Origin: Rhodothermales bacterium
GTDB taxonomy: Bacteria; Bacteroidota; Rhodothermia; Rhodothermales; JABDKH01
Length of the DNA stretch: 49,782 nucleotides
Assembly: GCA_013002345.1 (NCBI GenBank)
Contig: JABDKH010000257.1
Coordinates: 1-49,782, forward strand
Reading direction: 5' to 3'
Each line of letters begins with the position of its first letter. Within the stretch, counting starts at the first letter, position 1. Below are positions 10,407 to 19,362 of the stretch, piece by piece. A program made the translations under genes and the position numbers. The notes under the pieces were generated by a model. That model worked only from the letters and a program-made list of their open reading frames with translations, did no database searches and had not been told where the DNA came from.

Positions 10407-11414
10407 ATGAAATACCTTCAGATAACACTATCCCTCTGCCTATTCCTCCTGACGGGATGGAACGTCTCGTCCGCGAGTGCTCAGTCCGCGCAGGACCAGG
10501 GAGTGTACGAATACGTCGTCCGGGCGGCGGACGGCTCGATAGATTCCATCACAAACGCGGTTCAGGATGCACTGCTGGGTGCCGGCTGGGAAATCGTCGC
10601 CAACGTCGCTCCGGGTGCTCCAGCCTCCTGCAGCTACGCCGCGAGCGTGGTTATCGCCCACCGCCCCGCCTATGGAAACGTTGTGATGAGGGCGAACAAC
10701 GCCACAGGACCGTTCGGCGTCCTCGACCGCATCAACATCTTTGAGGATGAAGACGGAGTACATGTGTCGATCGTGAACCAGCGGAATATCATCCGCACTG
10801 TATTAATGAACGACACGGGCTATGCAGATTTCGTAGAGCAGCACGTGACCGGCCTGCGCACAGCCATTCTTGATGCGGTCACGGGCTCAGAAAGCGTCAG
10901 GCAGTATGGCCAGGTCAGGAGCAAGGGATACATCGGGCGAACAATGGGCGTGATGGCAGGCGGAAGGTTCGACGGCAAGGTCAAGGATGTTGCTCTGATA
11001 CCGGGCCGATCACTCAACGAAGTTGCGAACCTGGTAGAGCAAGGACTTCGTCGTCCCGGCGAGAAGTGGGGTACGGGGCTCTCATTCAGAGTGGATCTGG
11101 CCCAGTACCAGACGGTCCTGTTCGGGACGACCGGCACGCCGCTGGATTCGAAGTCGTTTGAGATCGTCGGAGCGGGTGAAGATTCCGAGCGGGACGGCTT
11201 TGCGTGTCCGGGACTGGCGCACGCCGGAGCATATCCCATCGAGCTGGTTGTGACAGCCACCGATGACGGCGTCGCGATCCGGATGGTGGACGCGATGTAC
11301 CGCATGAAGATGTATTTCGAGGATGCCGGCAAGATCGCTTTCATGAAGAACATGACGATGCCAGGGTCCATTGCAGGGGAGCTGGAGAACAAGTGCGAGA
11401 TGGCTGGAGCATAG
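10407..11414 (+). CDS. Exported protein of unknown function, possibly two DUF302-like domains
   Basis: A 335-residue protein that I cannot assign to a named family with confidence. A signal peptide is clear: MKYLQITLSLCLFLLTG and a likely cut after ASAQ near residue 26. The ATG at 10407 is chosen because it begins this peptide; the frame is open further upstream. The mature protein seems to hold two alpha/beta units. The first (about 30-165) contains GWEIV, SYAASVVIAHRP, GPFGVLDRINIFED and VHVSIVN. Its layout resembles the DUF302 fold (helix, GW/GF turn, strand, acidic-strand hairpin). The second (about 190-320) has VANLVEQGLRRPGEKWG and further strands. The link to DUF302 is inference. The gene stands alone between two terminators, so it is probably monocistronic. 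A role in the periplasm or outer membrane is likely. Confidence 0.75.
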   Translation: MKYLQITLSLCLFLLTGWNVSSASAQSAQDQGVYEYVVRAADGSIDSITNAVQDALLGAGWEIVANVAPGAPASCSYAASVVIAHRPAYGNVVMRANNATGPFGVLDRINIFEDEDGVHVSIVNQRNIIRTVLMNDTGYADFVEQHVTGLRTAILDAVTGSESVRQYGQVRSKGYIGRTMGVMAGGRFDGKVKDVALIPGRSLNEVANLVEQGLRRPGEKWGTGLSFRVDLAQYQTVLFGTTGTPLDSKSFEIVGAGEDSERDGFACPGLAHAGAYPIELVVTATDDGVAIRMVDAMYRMKMYFEDAGKIAFMKNMTMPGSIAGELENKCEMAGA

Positions 11415-11436
11415 GATCTCGGAGTTGGTCATTGAG

Positions 11437-11471
11437 AGTCCCTCCGCAGGTGGCTGCGGGGGGACTTTTTT
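11437..11471 (+). terminator. Strong rho-independent terminator
   Basis: Arms AGTCCCTCCGCAG and CTGCGGGGGGACT form a 13-bp stem (one G-T pair) with loop GTGG, followed directly by a run of six T including the last stem base. It lies 22 bases after the stop of the exported unknown protein and separates it from smc. Confidence 0.92.
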
Positions 11472-11851
11472 GTATCGCTGGCCGCCTGCCAGACGAATTC
11501 CTTGTTAACCGCGGAGGGTATCCCGGCGTCGGCAACGAGAACCCGGATGATCAGGCGCCGATGGCGGGCGCGACGGGCCTCCCTCTTTCTGTCCGAGCCC
11601 TCAATCTTGCCATGTATCCGAGCAATAACGGCTATCGGAGTAAAGACGTTTAGCGAGTCGAGTCTGCAAGCGCAGCATTTACAACAGGCTGCGTCAATCG
11701 ATGGCACGACCCATCGGCAACGCCATATTGCTTGCAAAACGGCTATAAACTCCGTTTCTTTGGAGGTCGTCGTCCAAACCAGGCACCACGGTGCCGTCTG
11801 CCAGATCCCCCCACCGGCAGAGTAAATCAACGCTCTCACAGTTCCGCCAAT
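11472..11851. other. Intergenic leader of smc, no convincing gene
   Basis: About 380 bases between the terminator and the smc start. Open frames exist on both strands, but none has a family-like protein, a credible start or neighbours in step with it. A small palindrome GGCACC-AC-GGTGCC sits at 11782-11795, about 57 bases before smc. No tRNA or clear promoter could be recognised. The smc promoter must lie here. Confidence 0.5.
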
Positions 11852-14800
11852 ATGTACCTAAGCAAGTTGGACCTGCATGGCTTCAAGAGCTTCGCGGGTC
11901 GAACCGATCTGCAATTCGATCCAGGCGTCACAGCCGTAGTTGGGCCGAACGGATGCGGCAAATCCAATATCGTTGACGCCGTCCGCTGGGTCGTAGGTGA
12001 GCAACGCGCACGCGTGCTCCGTTCCGAGAAAATGGAAAACATCATTTTCAACGGGACATCCAAACGACGACCCCTCGGCATGGCCGAGGTCAAACTCACG
12101 ATCGAGAATACGCGCGGTATCCTGCCCGTAGAATATGCGGAAGTCACGATCGGGCGGCGCCTTTTTCGCTCCGGCGAATCCGAGTATCTGCTCAACGGCG
12201 TCCAGTGCAGACTCAAGGACATCACCGACCTCTTCATGGACACGGGCATGGGTGCCGGGGCCTACTCCGTGATCGAACTCAAGATGATCGAGGAGATCCT
12301 GTCCGACAATGCACAGGACCGCCGGCGACTATTCGAAGAAGCGGCAGGCATCACCAAGTACAAGCTTCGCCGGACGCAGACGATGCGCAAGCTCGACTCG
12401 ACTCAGGCCGACCTCACGCGTCTGCGCGACCTGGTCGACGAAATCGACAAGCGCGTCCGCAGCCTCAAGCGTCAGGCGAACAAGGCGGCTCGGTACAAGG
12501 AGTTTGAAGACGAACTGCGAACGCTGGAACTCGCTTTCTCCTTTCTCGAGTTCACCCGCCTGAACCAACAAGGACTGACCATTGACGGCGAGATGCGAGA
12601 CCTGCACGATGACCTCGAAGGTCAGAATGCCCGGCAGTCTCAGTTCGAGGCAGATCTCGAGTCACTCCGTATCGACCAGATCAAGAAAGAGGAAATTCTC
12701 GTCACGCGCGAGGCAGGCCTGCAAAGTCATCTCGAGGAAGTTCGGCGGATCGAAGCGGACCTCCGGCTCATCGGCCAGCGTCTTGAGACGGTCGCACGGG
12801 ACAGGGTTCGGAGCGAGCGCGAACGGGCCGAGGCCCTCGACAGGATCGGAACACTGAAATCGTCGGTCATCCGGCTCGATCAGTTGCTGACCGCCACCCG
12901 GCCGGAACTCGAACGCCTCCTTCACGAACTGGAACGCGCGAGAGAGACCCGCGACCTCACGAGCGCAGAGGCGGAGACCCTTCGAACACGCCTTCAGGAA
13001 GCAAGAGACCTTGAGCGCTCCACCGCCGAGACCATGGCGGCCACCCAGCGAAATCTCGACCGTCTCGTCAGCCGAAAAGAGCTGCTCGAGCAAGACGGTG
13101 AATCATGTCTCGTACAGTCAACCGAACTCTCTACCGCGGCAGAGACACTTGCAGGTGAAGTAGCGACCGCGTCGGACGTGGCCGATGAGAAGCATCGTGC
13201 GCTTGCTGAGGGAAGGGAAGCCGTCAGCCAGGCTGAGACGGAGCGCCGCGCCCTGGAACAGGAAGTCGAAGAAGCCACTAACGTATTACGCCGCATCGAG
13301 AAACAGCGAGAGGCCGCAGCAACTGAAGAGCAGCTTCTCGGAAGTCTCGTGACCTCGTACGAGGACTTCTCGGAGGCGGTGCAATTCCTGGCAGAGCAGT
13401 CGAGTCAGTCGGGAGCAGAGTTGAAGACGGTGGCCGACCTCGTCTCGTGCCATGAGCGCGACCGCCTTGCACTTGATGCTGCGCTGGGCGACATGGCGTC
13501 CTGCATCGTGGTAGGTACGGAGACCGAAGCCGGTGAAGCCATGGTCAGCCTTCGCCGCCAGGGTAAAGGCCGTGCGACATTCCTCATCCTGTCACGGCTG
13601 GAAAAGGCCGCCGGGCGACTCGAGCTTGCTACCACTTCCCACGGTGAGCTACTGGAGAACCTAACACGAATCGCGGACGAATACCGACCCCTGATCAGGG
13701 TGCTGCTTCACAATTGTGTCGTCACGGACTCGACCGACGAGGCGGCCGAGGTGGCCCGGCGTCTTGAGGACGGATATCGTGTCTTCAGCCGAACAGGTGA
13801 ATGGGTCGATGTCCGCGGCATAGTATTCGGAGGCAGCGATCAGCCGGGCACGTCGACTTCGGCAGCACGACTTGGCCGCCGCGAACAACTTGACGCCGCG
13901 CGCGAGCGATTGCAGGAGTACGATCGAGAGCTGGCTGTCTGCGCGTCGAAGGTTGACGAACTGAAACGCCGTCTGGAGCAGGACCAGCTCGCCGACAAAC
14001 GAATGGCTCTTGCACAGGCCGAGCAGACGGCCGTTGAGGTCGACAAGGCGCTGGCAAGAGTCGAGTTTCAGCTGGGTTCTCTCAACGACCGTGTTCGTGA
14101 GCTCGCCGATCGGCAAAAGACGATTCGCGATACGATAGCCCGCACCGAAGGTGAAATAGAAGATCACAAGGTGGCCGTCGACAAGACCCGCATGGATCTT
14201 GTTGAGAAGAGCGACCTCCGCGCAGACGTTGAGGAAAGATTCAACGCGGCCGAGGCTTTGAGTCGTGCGGCGCTTACCGCGTTCAGCGAAGCGAACCTTC
14301 TTGCACTCGAGAAGCGGAACGAAGTCGAGAACCTGGAGCGCGACATCGAGCGAACCGGCAACCAGATCGATGAAACCTCAGAGCGCGCCGAACGGCTCAC
14401 AACAGAACTGACGCAGCTGGAGGAGACGGCCATTTCCGAGACGGAAAAGCGCGACGTACTTCGCGACAAGCTCTCCTCCGTCCGGGAGGATCGACCCGAT
14501 CTCGAATCGACGGTCTCTGCGGCGAAGGATGAGGTCATGGAAACGAGGTCGACTATTTCGAGCCTCGAAGCCGAGCTGCGAAAAGTGCGACAGACACGCG
14601 AGGAGCGAATTCGCGAAGAAAATACGCGTGCGGTCAGAAAAGCCGAAATCCAGACACGTCTGGAAGATCTGCTCGAGCACGTCAAGATCGATTTCGACGT
14701 AAATCTGGAGACGGCCGAAATCGAGATCCCGGAGGGCATGACGGAGGTCGAGACCCGGGACAAGGTGCACGACCTACGCGACCGAATCCGGTCCATGGGC

Positions 14801-15409
14801 CCCGTGAACGCGCTCGCGCTCGATGAGTACGAAACGGAGAAGGAGCGATTCGATTTCATTTCCGCCCAGCTCATCGACCTCGAGAAAGCCGAAGAAACGC
14901 TCCTCGAGACCATCGCGGAGATCAACACGACTGCGGCCACCCGATTCGACGAGACCTTCCAGGCAATCCGTACGAACTTTGCCGACTTGTTTCGGGAGTT
15001 GTTCGGTGGTGAAGCAGCGGCTGACGTTGTGCTGGTCGACGAGGCTGATCCGCTCGAGTCAGCAATCGAGGTGTTCGCCCGCCCGCGCGGAAAGCGTCCG
15101 AGCGTGCTCGCGCAGCTCTCCGGTGGTGAGAAGACCCTCACGGCCATCGCGCTTCTGTTCGCGATTTACCTCGTCAAGCCAAGTCCGTTCTGCATCCTCG
15201 ACGAGGTGGATGCGCCGCTCGATGACGCGAACATTACCCGCTTCATGCATTTGATCCGAAAGTTCTCGGAGACGACGCAGTTCATCCTTGTGACGCACAA
15301 CAAGCGCACGATGGAGGCGGCCGACCGTATGTATGGTGTGACGATGCAAGAGCAGGGCGTCTCCAGTCTGGTGGGTGTTCGGTTCGAGGAGACGCTGGAG
15401 ACGGCGTGA
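11852..15409 (+). CDS. smc: Chromosome segregation ATPase SMC
   Basis: Structural maintenance of chromosomes protein, the core of the bacterial condensin that acts with ScpA and ScpB to organise and separate replicated chromosomes. Length 1185 is standard. The N-terminal head begins MYLSKLDLHGFKSF with Walker A GPNGCGKS at residues 31-38. Two long coiled coils (about 170-500 and 680-1010) flank a hinge domain (about 505-680, including LDAALGDMASCIVVG). The C-terminal head has the ABC signature LSGGEKTL near residue 1089 and Walker B FCILDEVDAPLDD. The frame is open for 40 codons upstream, but the ATG at 11852 gives the conserved start. No scpA or scpB is in the window. Confidence 0.98.
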   Translation: MYLSKLDLHGFKSFAGRTDLQFDPGVTAVVGPNGCGKSNIVDAVRWVVGEQRARVLRSEKMENIIFNGTSKRRPLGMAEVKLTIENTRGILPVEYAEVTIGRRLFRSGESEYLLNGVQCRLKDITDLFMDTGMGAGAYSVIELKMIEEILSDNAQDRRRLFEEAAGITKYKLRRTQTMRKLDSTQADLTRLRDLVDEIDKRVRSLKRQANKAARYKEFEDELRTLELAFSFLEFTRLNQQGLTIDGEMRDLHDDLEGQNARQSQFEADLESLRIDQIKKEEILVTREAGLQSHLEEVRRIEADLRLIGQRLETVARDRVRSERERAEALDRIGTLKSSVIRLDQLLTATRPELERLLHELERARETRDLTSAEAETLRTRLQEARDLERSTAETMAATQRNLDRLVSRKELLEQDGESCLVQSTELSTAAETLAGEVATASDVADEKHRALAEGREAVSQAETERRALEQEVEEATNVLRRIEKQREAAATEEQLLGSLVTSYEDFSEAVQFLAEQSSQSGAELKTVADLVSCHERDRLALDAALGDMASCIVVGTETEAGEAMVSLRRQGKGRATFLILSRLEKAAGRLELATTSHGELLENLTRIADEYRPLIRVLLHNCVVTDSTDEAAEVARRLEDGYRVFSRTGEWVDVRGIVFGGSDQPGTSTSAARLGRREQLDAARERLQEYDRELAVCASKVDELKRRLEQDQLADKRMALAQAEQTAVEVDKALARVEFQLGSLNDRVRELADRQKTIRDTIARTEGEIEDHKVAVDKTRMDLVEKSDLRADVEERFNAAEALSRAALTAFSEANLLALEKRNEVENLERDIERTGNQIDETSERAERLTTELTQLEETAISETEKRDVLRDKLSSVREDRPDLESTVSAAKDEVMETRSTISSLEAELRKVRQTREERIREENTRAVRKAEIQTRLEDLLEHVKIDFDVNLETAEIEIPEGMTEVETRDKVHDLRDRIRSMGPVNALALDEYETEKERFDFISAQLIDLEKAEETLLETIAEINTTAATRFDETFQAIRTNFADLFRELFGGEAAADVVLVDEADPLESAIEVFARPRGKRPSVLAQLSGGEKTLTAIALLFAIYLVKPSPFCILDEVDAPLDDANITRFMHLIRKFSETTQFILVTHNKRTMEAADRMYGVTMQEQGVSSLVGVRFEETLETA

Positions 15410-15429
15410 GGACGATAGCTCAGCACCAT

Positions 15430-15719
15430 GGCGAGGGAGCGTGAGACTGGTTCTCGCACTGTCGTTGCGCGGGGTTGATAGCGAGTGCAGTAATCTGAAC
15501 CGTCGCATCTGACCCCATGCCCGGATCGCCACGTCGACCAGGGGTCTCCTCGCGAAGACGATGATCATTGGCCTGGCGAGCGAGCGTGAGACTGGTTCCC
15601 GCACTGTCGTTGCGAGCGAGTGGCAGCGAGCGAGCAATCTGAGACCTCACATCTTACCCCACCGCCCGGATCGCCACGTCGACCAGGGTCTCCTCGCGGA
15701 GACGATTGGTCCTGATCGT
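15430..15719. repeat. Tandem pair of ~145-bp units with REP-like palindromic core
   Basis: Two adjacent direct copies, 15430-15574 and 15575-about 15719. Both begin GGCGAG-N-GAGCGTGAGACTGG, continue through CGCACTGTCGTTGCG, share CCGGATCGCCACGTCGACCA (15521 and 15666, exactly 145 apart) and end in TCTCCTCGCG-N-AGACGAT. The middle parts differ. Inside each copy, the arm TCGTTGCG(AG) and the later CTCGCG-N-AGACGA are roughly inverted, as are GCAATCTGA and GGATCGCC in copy 2. This resembles the dispersed TTGCGAGCGA...GCAATCT palindromic repeats known from many bacterial genomes. It fills the space between the convergent ends of smc and the YciI-like gene, where it may also serve as a 3' hairpin for transcripts from both sides. 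Confidence 0.8.
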
Positions 15720-15753
15720 TGTGCGAGAGCAACGCCCGCGCTGAACGACCTGC

Positions 15754-16179
15754 TCAGTCGGGCCGGGACAGCCGTCCTGCCGGCACGTACCACGTCCTCA
15801 CCTCGGCGGAAAAGCGACCTGCGGCCACAGCCGGATCAGCCTCCGCCCATGCCTTCGCCTCTTCGAGAGACGACGCCCGCAGCAGCGTGAAGCCAACAAG
15901 AGATGCCGCAGCCGTAGAGTCCGGAGCCACACCTCCCGCCGCAATCGCTCGCCCATCGGCCTGCAGCCGAAGCTGGTACTGAATATGTTCGTTCATCAGC
16001 TCCTGAAGTGCCTCCCTCTGCCATTCCACAACGGGGCCCGGACGAATCAACATGACGAAGTAGGTCTCCCATTCCGTGGGCAGAGGCAACGGCTCTTCCT
16101 GCCCCACGACTGAGTTGACCTGAGCGGACCCCGGCGCAACGAGAAACACACCGAGCAGCAACAAACTGACGAGTCGCAT
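15754..16179 (-). CDS. Exported YciI-like (YCII-related domain) protein
   Basis: A 141-residue protein with a signal peptide (MRLVSLLLLGVFLVAPGSAQ). The mature part carries a YCII-related ferredoxin-like fold: TYFVMLIRPG, then HIQYQLRLQADGRAIAAGG, a strand-helix pair with GFTLLRASSLEEAKAWAEADP, and VRTWYVP. The His and the Asp-containing segment that mark the putative active site of YciI are partly present (H in NEHIQY, D in AEADP). Export is unusual, as most YciI relatives are cytoplasmic. The biochemical role of the family is not settled. The start lies four bases after the stop of the Ser/Thr kinase gene, so the two are almost certainly co-transcribed and may be translationally coupled. 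Confidence 0.82.
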   Translation of the reverse strand: MRLVSLLLLGVFLVAPGSAQVNSVVGQEEPLPLPTEWETYFVMLIRPGPVVEWQREALQELMNEHIQYQLRLQADGRAIAAGGVAPDSTAAASLVGFTLLRASSLEEAKAWAEADPAVAAGRFSAEVRTWYVPAGRLSRPD

Positions 16180-16183
16180 ACGC

Positions 16184-19100
16184 CTACCCCTCCTGGGCCT
16201 TCCGATCCAGCAGCGTCTCTATCCGCCGTCTTGCCTCCGCTACCTGTGGCTGAAGCACCGCATCGGCATCCTTCCACCGCTCTGCCATTCGCGTGTAGGC
16301 CGCGATCGCCTCGTCAGTGTCGCCGCGTTCCTCGTAGAGCGAGCCCAGTTTGAACAGTGCTATCGCTTCGGTGTCCTTGTTCCAGGGCAAAGCGAAGATG
16401 TCAATCGCCGACGTAAACTGCACGTAGTGCTTGATTGCTGCGTCCAGTGCCCCCCTTTTCTCCTCCAGGTTCCCCTGCCAGTCATGAAAGCAACGCGTGC
16501 AGGCGATCTCATCGCGGGCCGCATCGATCTCAGCCAGTGCACTCTCGACTTGTTTGTCATCGTTTAGCGCCCTGACATAGGCCCCCACAGCCCGACCCCA
16601 CGGCTCGGACTCCTCTCCGGTTTTCGCGTGATGCTCTTCGTGCCGCACCACCCACGGCAATGCTTCTTTATGAAAGCCGAGCGTCACGTGCGTCATCGCG
16701 AACCATGCGTAGGGATCGTCGTCATCTTCGATCAGATTATTCTCCTCCGCGAAACTCAATCCTTCATCAAAGGCGGCTTTCCACCTTCTCGTATCCCCCG
16801 TCATAAGGGCTACCTGATGTTCGTAGCCCATGACCCCGCCCAGCGAGTCGCCCTTCCTTTTGAGCGGGTCTTGATCTGGCGATGCAAACCGCTCCCGCCG
16901 CATCGCTCGCAGCTTATCACGGTACGGCCTGGCATCCGCAATCCTTCCGCGAGCCCTCAGGAGATGATTCTTCCTCTCCAGCGCACCCATCTCTTCCGGA
17001 ATACCGACGGCCCGTGCGGCCATCGAATCGGTCCACGCCTCGGCCAATTCGTAATCGTCTTTGAGATATGCCGTCAGCCCAAACAGATCCGCGGAGCTGC
17101 TCAGGCCCGGGATGTTGGCTTCAAACTCCTGAAGTTCGTGCTCAGCGTCATCCAGTCGGCCCAGAGCGGCATAATTGATGACGAGGTTCCGCCGAAAAAC
17201 AGAGGCGTTCTCTACCTCAAGAGCTCTCCTGAGCAGGGGAATCGACTCCTCGTGCCGCTTCTGCCGGCGATACTCGAGCGTCACGTTGTTGAGCGCCACA
17301 CGGTCGTAGGGGTACCGCCGAAGAACCTCCTCGTACAACCTCGTCACCTCGTCCCGATCTTCCGTCACTTCGGATGCGTAGTAGGCTTCGGCGAGCAGGC
17401 GCTCGCGGAGCGGAAGCTGATCCCGGAGTCCATAGGCTTTCGTGATAGCAGCTTTCGAGGAGTCGTCACGATCACCGAGGTTGGAGTGCAGCACGGCCTT
17501 CTTGCGATAGGCCATCGCAAAGTTCGAGTCCATCGCAATAACGCGCCGGATCAATCCGAGAGCATCCTCGAACCGACCGGCACTCGCGACCTCGTCAGCC
17601 TCGGTAAACAGTCGTAGCGCTTCGGTATTCGAGGTCGTCACCTGACTTAGCGCTTCGCCCGATCGAATGTTGACCAAAGATTCGCCAATCTCTTCCCTCA
17701 GCTTGGCGGAAAGCCGGTCAATGGCATCAAGAATGTCGACATCGGATCGGGCACTCTCGCGGTACGCCGCCAGCTGAGAGCCATCAACTCCCGACATAAT
17801 GCGGGCGTTAAGAATGAACCCTGCTCCGGCAGCGTTGATGTCCCCTTCGATGATCCCCTTTGCGCCCTCCCGCTCGGCGAGTTGCAGCGCCAGGCTCGAT
17901 GTGAGCGTCGTGTCCGGGTTGATCTCCATTCGCTGAAGCGCCGACTGGACAGCCGACCGGTCCATCAAACGTATTGCAGTGGACTGCGAGAGGTCGATAC
18001 GGAACGCTTCCGTCACCGTGAGGCCGAGGGTCGGGTCGGTGGTCTGGTTGTGGAAATCTGCTACAATGAGCAGATCCTGCTCCGATAGCGTTCCGCCACT
18101 GATGAGCGTGGCGAAGGGGCCGACGCCGGCCGTCCTGAGTCCTACAAATCCGAGTACCACGGCGATGAGTCCAGCGCCTGCGAGTATGCCGCCCTGATAG
18201 GCGCGCTTCGTCGTAAGCCACGCCCTCAAACCGGTCAGTTTCTGGCGCTCTCCCGTGTTGAGTGAGGCGCGCTTTCGGTCGAGTGAAGCGCCGTAGAGAA
18301 CGATTGGAAGCCCCACCAGAGCCAGAAGCACGCCTGCCGGGAATACCCAGCCCGGGAGACCAAACGCGATCATCGTAGCGTACAGAACTCCTAGAACCAC
18401 CGCTGCTCCGATGCAAAACCTAAGAACAATGCCCTGCAAGCCAGGGACAGCCGCGTTGGACCGGCCGACGGACGGCCTGATCGCCGTCTGAAGCACGGCG
18501 TCTCCTGAAAATTCCGCCAGATCATTCGCCATCTCGACGGCCGACTGGTACCGGGTATCGACATCTTTCGACAATGCCTTGCTGACGATGTTAACGATCT
18601 CCTCCGGCACATCCGTGAGCGGCGCGGGCTCCTCGTTGAGAATCGAATACGCTATGGCCGCCTCATACGGACCTCCAAACGGGCGACCACCCGATAGCAT
18701 CTCGTAGAGAACGACGCCGATCGACCAGATGTCCGAACGCGAATCCACGCTCTCGCCACGAGCCTGCTCTGGCGACATGTACGCTGCCGTTCCGATTGTA
18801 GAGCCTTCGCGCGTCAACATCGACGATTCGCCAAGCTTGGCAACACCGAAGTCCAGAAGCTTCACCCGGCCCTTTGACGTCACCATCACGTTGGCCGGCT
18901 TGACGTCGCGATGAACGATACCCGCGTCATGCGCCGCACCCAGCCCAAGTGCCATTTGCCGGGCGATGCTGCAGGCCTCCGCAGCGCTCATCGTCATGTC
19001 GTCGATCGTGTACTTGAGCGTATTTCCGTCGTAGAAGGCCATCACGATGAACAACTGTCCGTCTTCCGCCTCCGCCACATCGTGGATCGTGCAGATGTAC

Positions 19101-19300
19101 GGATCGTCGAGCGAAGACGCCGCCTTCGCCTCCTGGATGAACCGCTCCTTTACGGCGGCATCCGTACTCACCGCGACCGGCAAAAATTTCAGCGCAACAA
19201 TTCGATCGAGTTTGGTGTCGCGAGCCTTGTAGACGACGCCCATGCCGCCTGCTCCGAGTTGCTCGATGATCTCGTATTGAGCTACTGTCTTGCCGATCAT
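16184..19300 (-). CDS. Membrane Ser/Thr protein kinase with TolB/FlgO-like and TPR regions
   Basis: Hanks-type protein kinase of 1038 residues. Kinase domain at 9-265: glycine loop GAGGMGVVY, Lys38 in VALKFL, HRDVKPAN (130-137), DFG (150-152) and AYMSPEQARG. All catalytic residues are present, so it should be active. Hydrophobic segments near 291-312, 317-338 and 375-393 place the rest across the inner membrane. Residues ~415-545 (LIVADFHNQTTDPTLG, LQLAEREGAKGIIEGDI) resemble the TolB N-terminal/FlgO-like sensor fold seen in such kinases. From ~560 to the end there are tetratricopeptide-type repeats, for example ALGLIRRVIAMDSNFAMAYR and the C-terminal GSLYEERGDTDEAIAAYTRM. The substrates are unknown. 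It is followed four bases later by the YciI-like gene. Confidence 0.93.
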   Translation of the reverse strand: MIGKTVAQYEIIEQLGAGGMGVVYKARDTKLDRIVALKFLPVAVSTDAAVKERFIQEAKAASSLDDPYICTIHDVAEAEDGQLFIVMAFYDGNTLKYTIDDMTMSAAEACSIARQMALGLGAAHDAGIVHRDVKPANVMVTSKGRVKLLDFGVAKLGESSMLTREGSTIGTAAYMSPEQARGESVDSRSDIWSIGVVLYEMLSGGRPFGGPYEAAIAYSILNEEPAPLTDVPEEIVNIVSKALSKDVDTRYQSAVEMANDLAEFSGDAVLQTAIRPSVGRSNAAVPGLQGIVLRFCIGAAVVLGVLYATMIAFGLPGWVFPAGVLLALVGLPIVLYGASLDRKRASLNTGERQKLTGLRAWLTTKRAYQGGILAGAGLIAVVLGFVGLRTAGVGPFATLISGGTLSEQDLLIVADFHNQTTDPTLGLTVTEAFRIDLSQSTAIRLMDRSAVQSALQRMEINPDTTLTSSLALQLAEREGAKGIIEGDINAAGAGFILNARIMSGVDGSQLAAYRESARSDVDILDAIDRLSAKLREEIGESLVNIRSGEALSQVTTSNTEALRLFTEADEVASAGRFEDALGLIRRVIAMDSNFAMAYRKKAVLHSNLGDRDDSSKAAITKAYGLRDQLPLRERLLAEAYYASEVTEDRDEVTRLYEEVLRRYPYDRVALNNVTLEYRRQKRHEESIPLLRRALEVENASVFRRNLVINYAALGRLDDAEHELQEFEANIPGLSSSADLFGLTAYLKDDYELAEAWTDSMAARAVGIPEEMGALERKNHLLRARGRIADARPYRDKLRAMRRERFASPDQDPLKRKGDSLGGVMGYEHQVALMTGDTRRWKAAFDEGLSFAEENNLIEDDDDPYAWFAMTHVTLGFHKEALPWVVRHEEHHAKTGEESEPWGRAVGAYVRALNDDKQVESALAEIDAARDEIACTRCFHDWQGNLEEKRGALDAAIKHYVQFTSAIDIFALPWNKDTEAIALFKLGSLYEERGDTDEAIAAYTRMAERWKDADAVLQPQVAEARRRIETLLDRKAQEG

Positions 19301-19362
19301 AATTGGTAGGGTTTATTCAGTATGTGCGAATCGGGCCGGTGAGCACTTCACACCGCACTCTG

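Noticed and set aside
11429-11839. 136-residue open frame on the minus strand before smc
   Set aside because: It runs through the terminator hairpin, is Cys/Arg-rich and has no recognisable domain or partner gene.
14164-15147. 327-residue Ser-rich open frame on the minus strand
   Set aside because: It lies fully antisense to smc, has low complexity and no family features; a codon-bias shadow.
15410-15753. CRISPR-like or tRNA-bearing region after smc
   Set aside because: Only two long units occur, without spacers of even length, and no cloverleaf can be formed.
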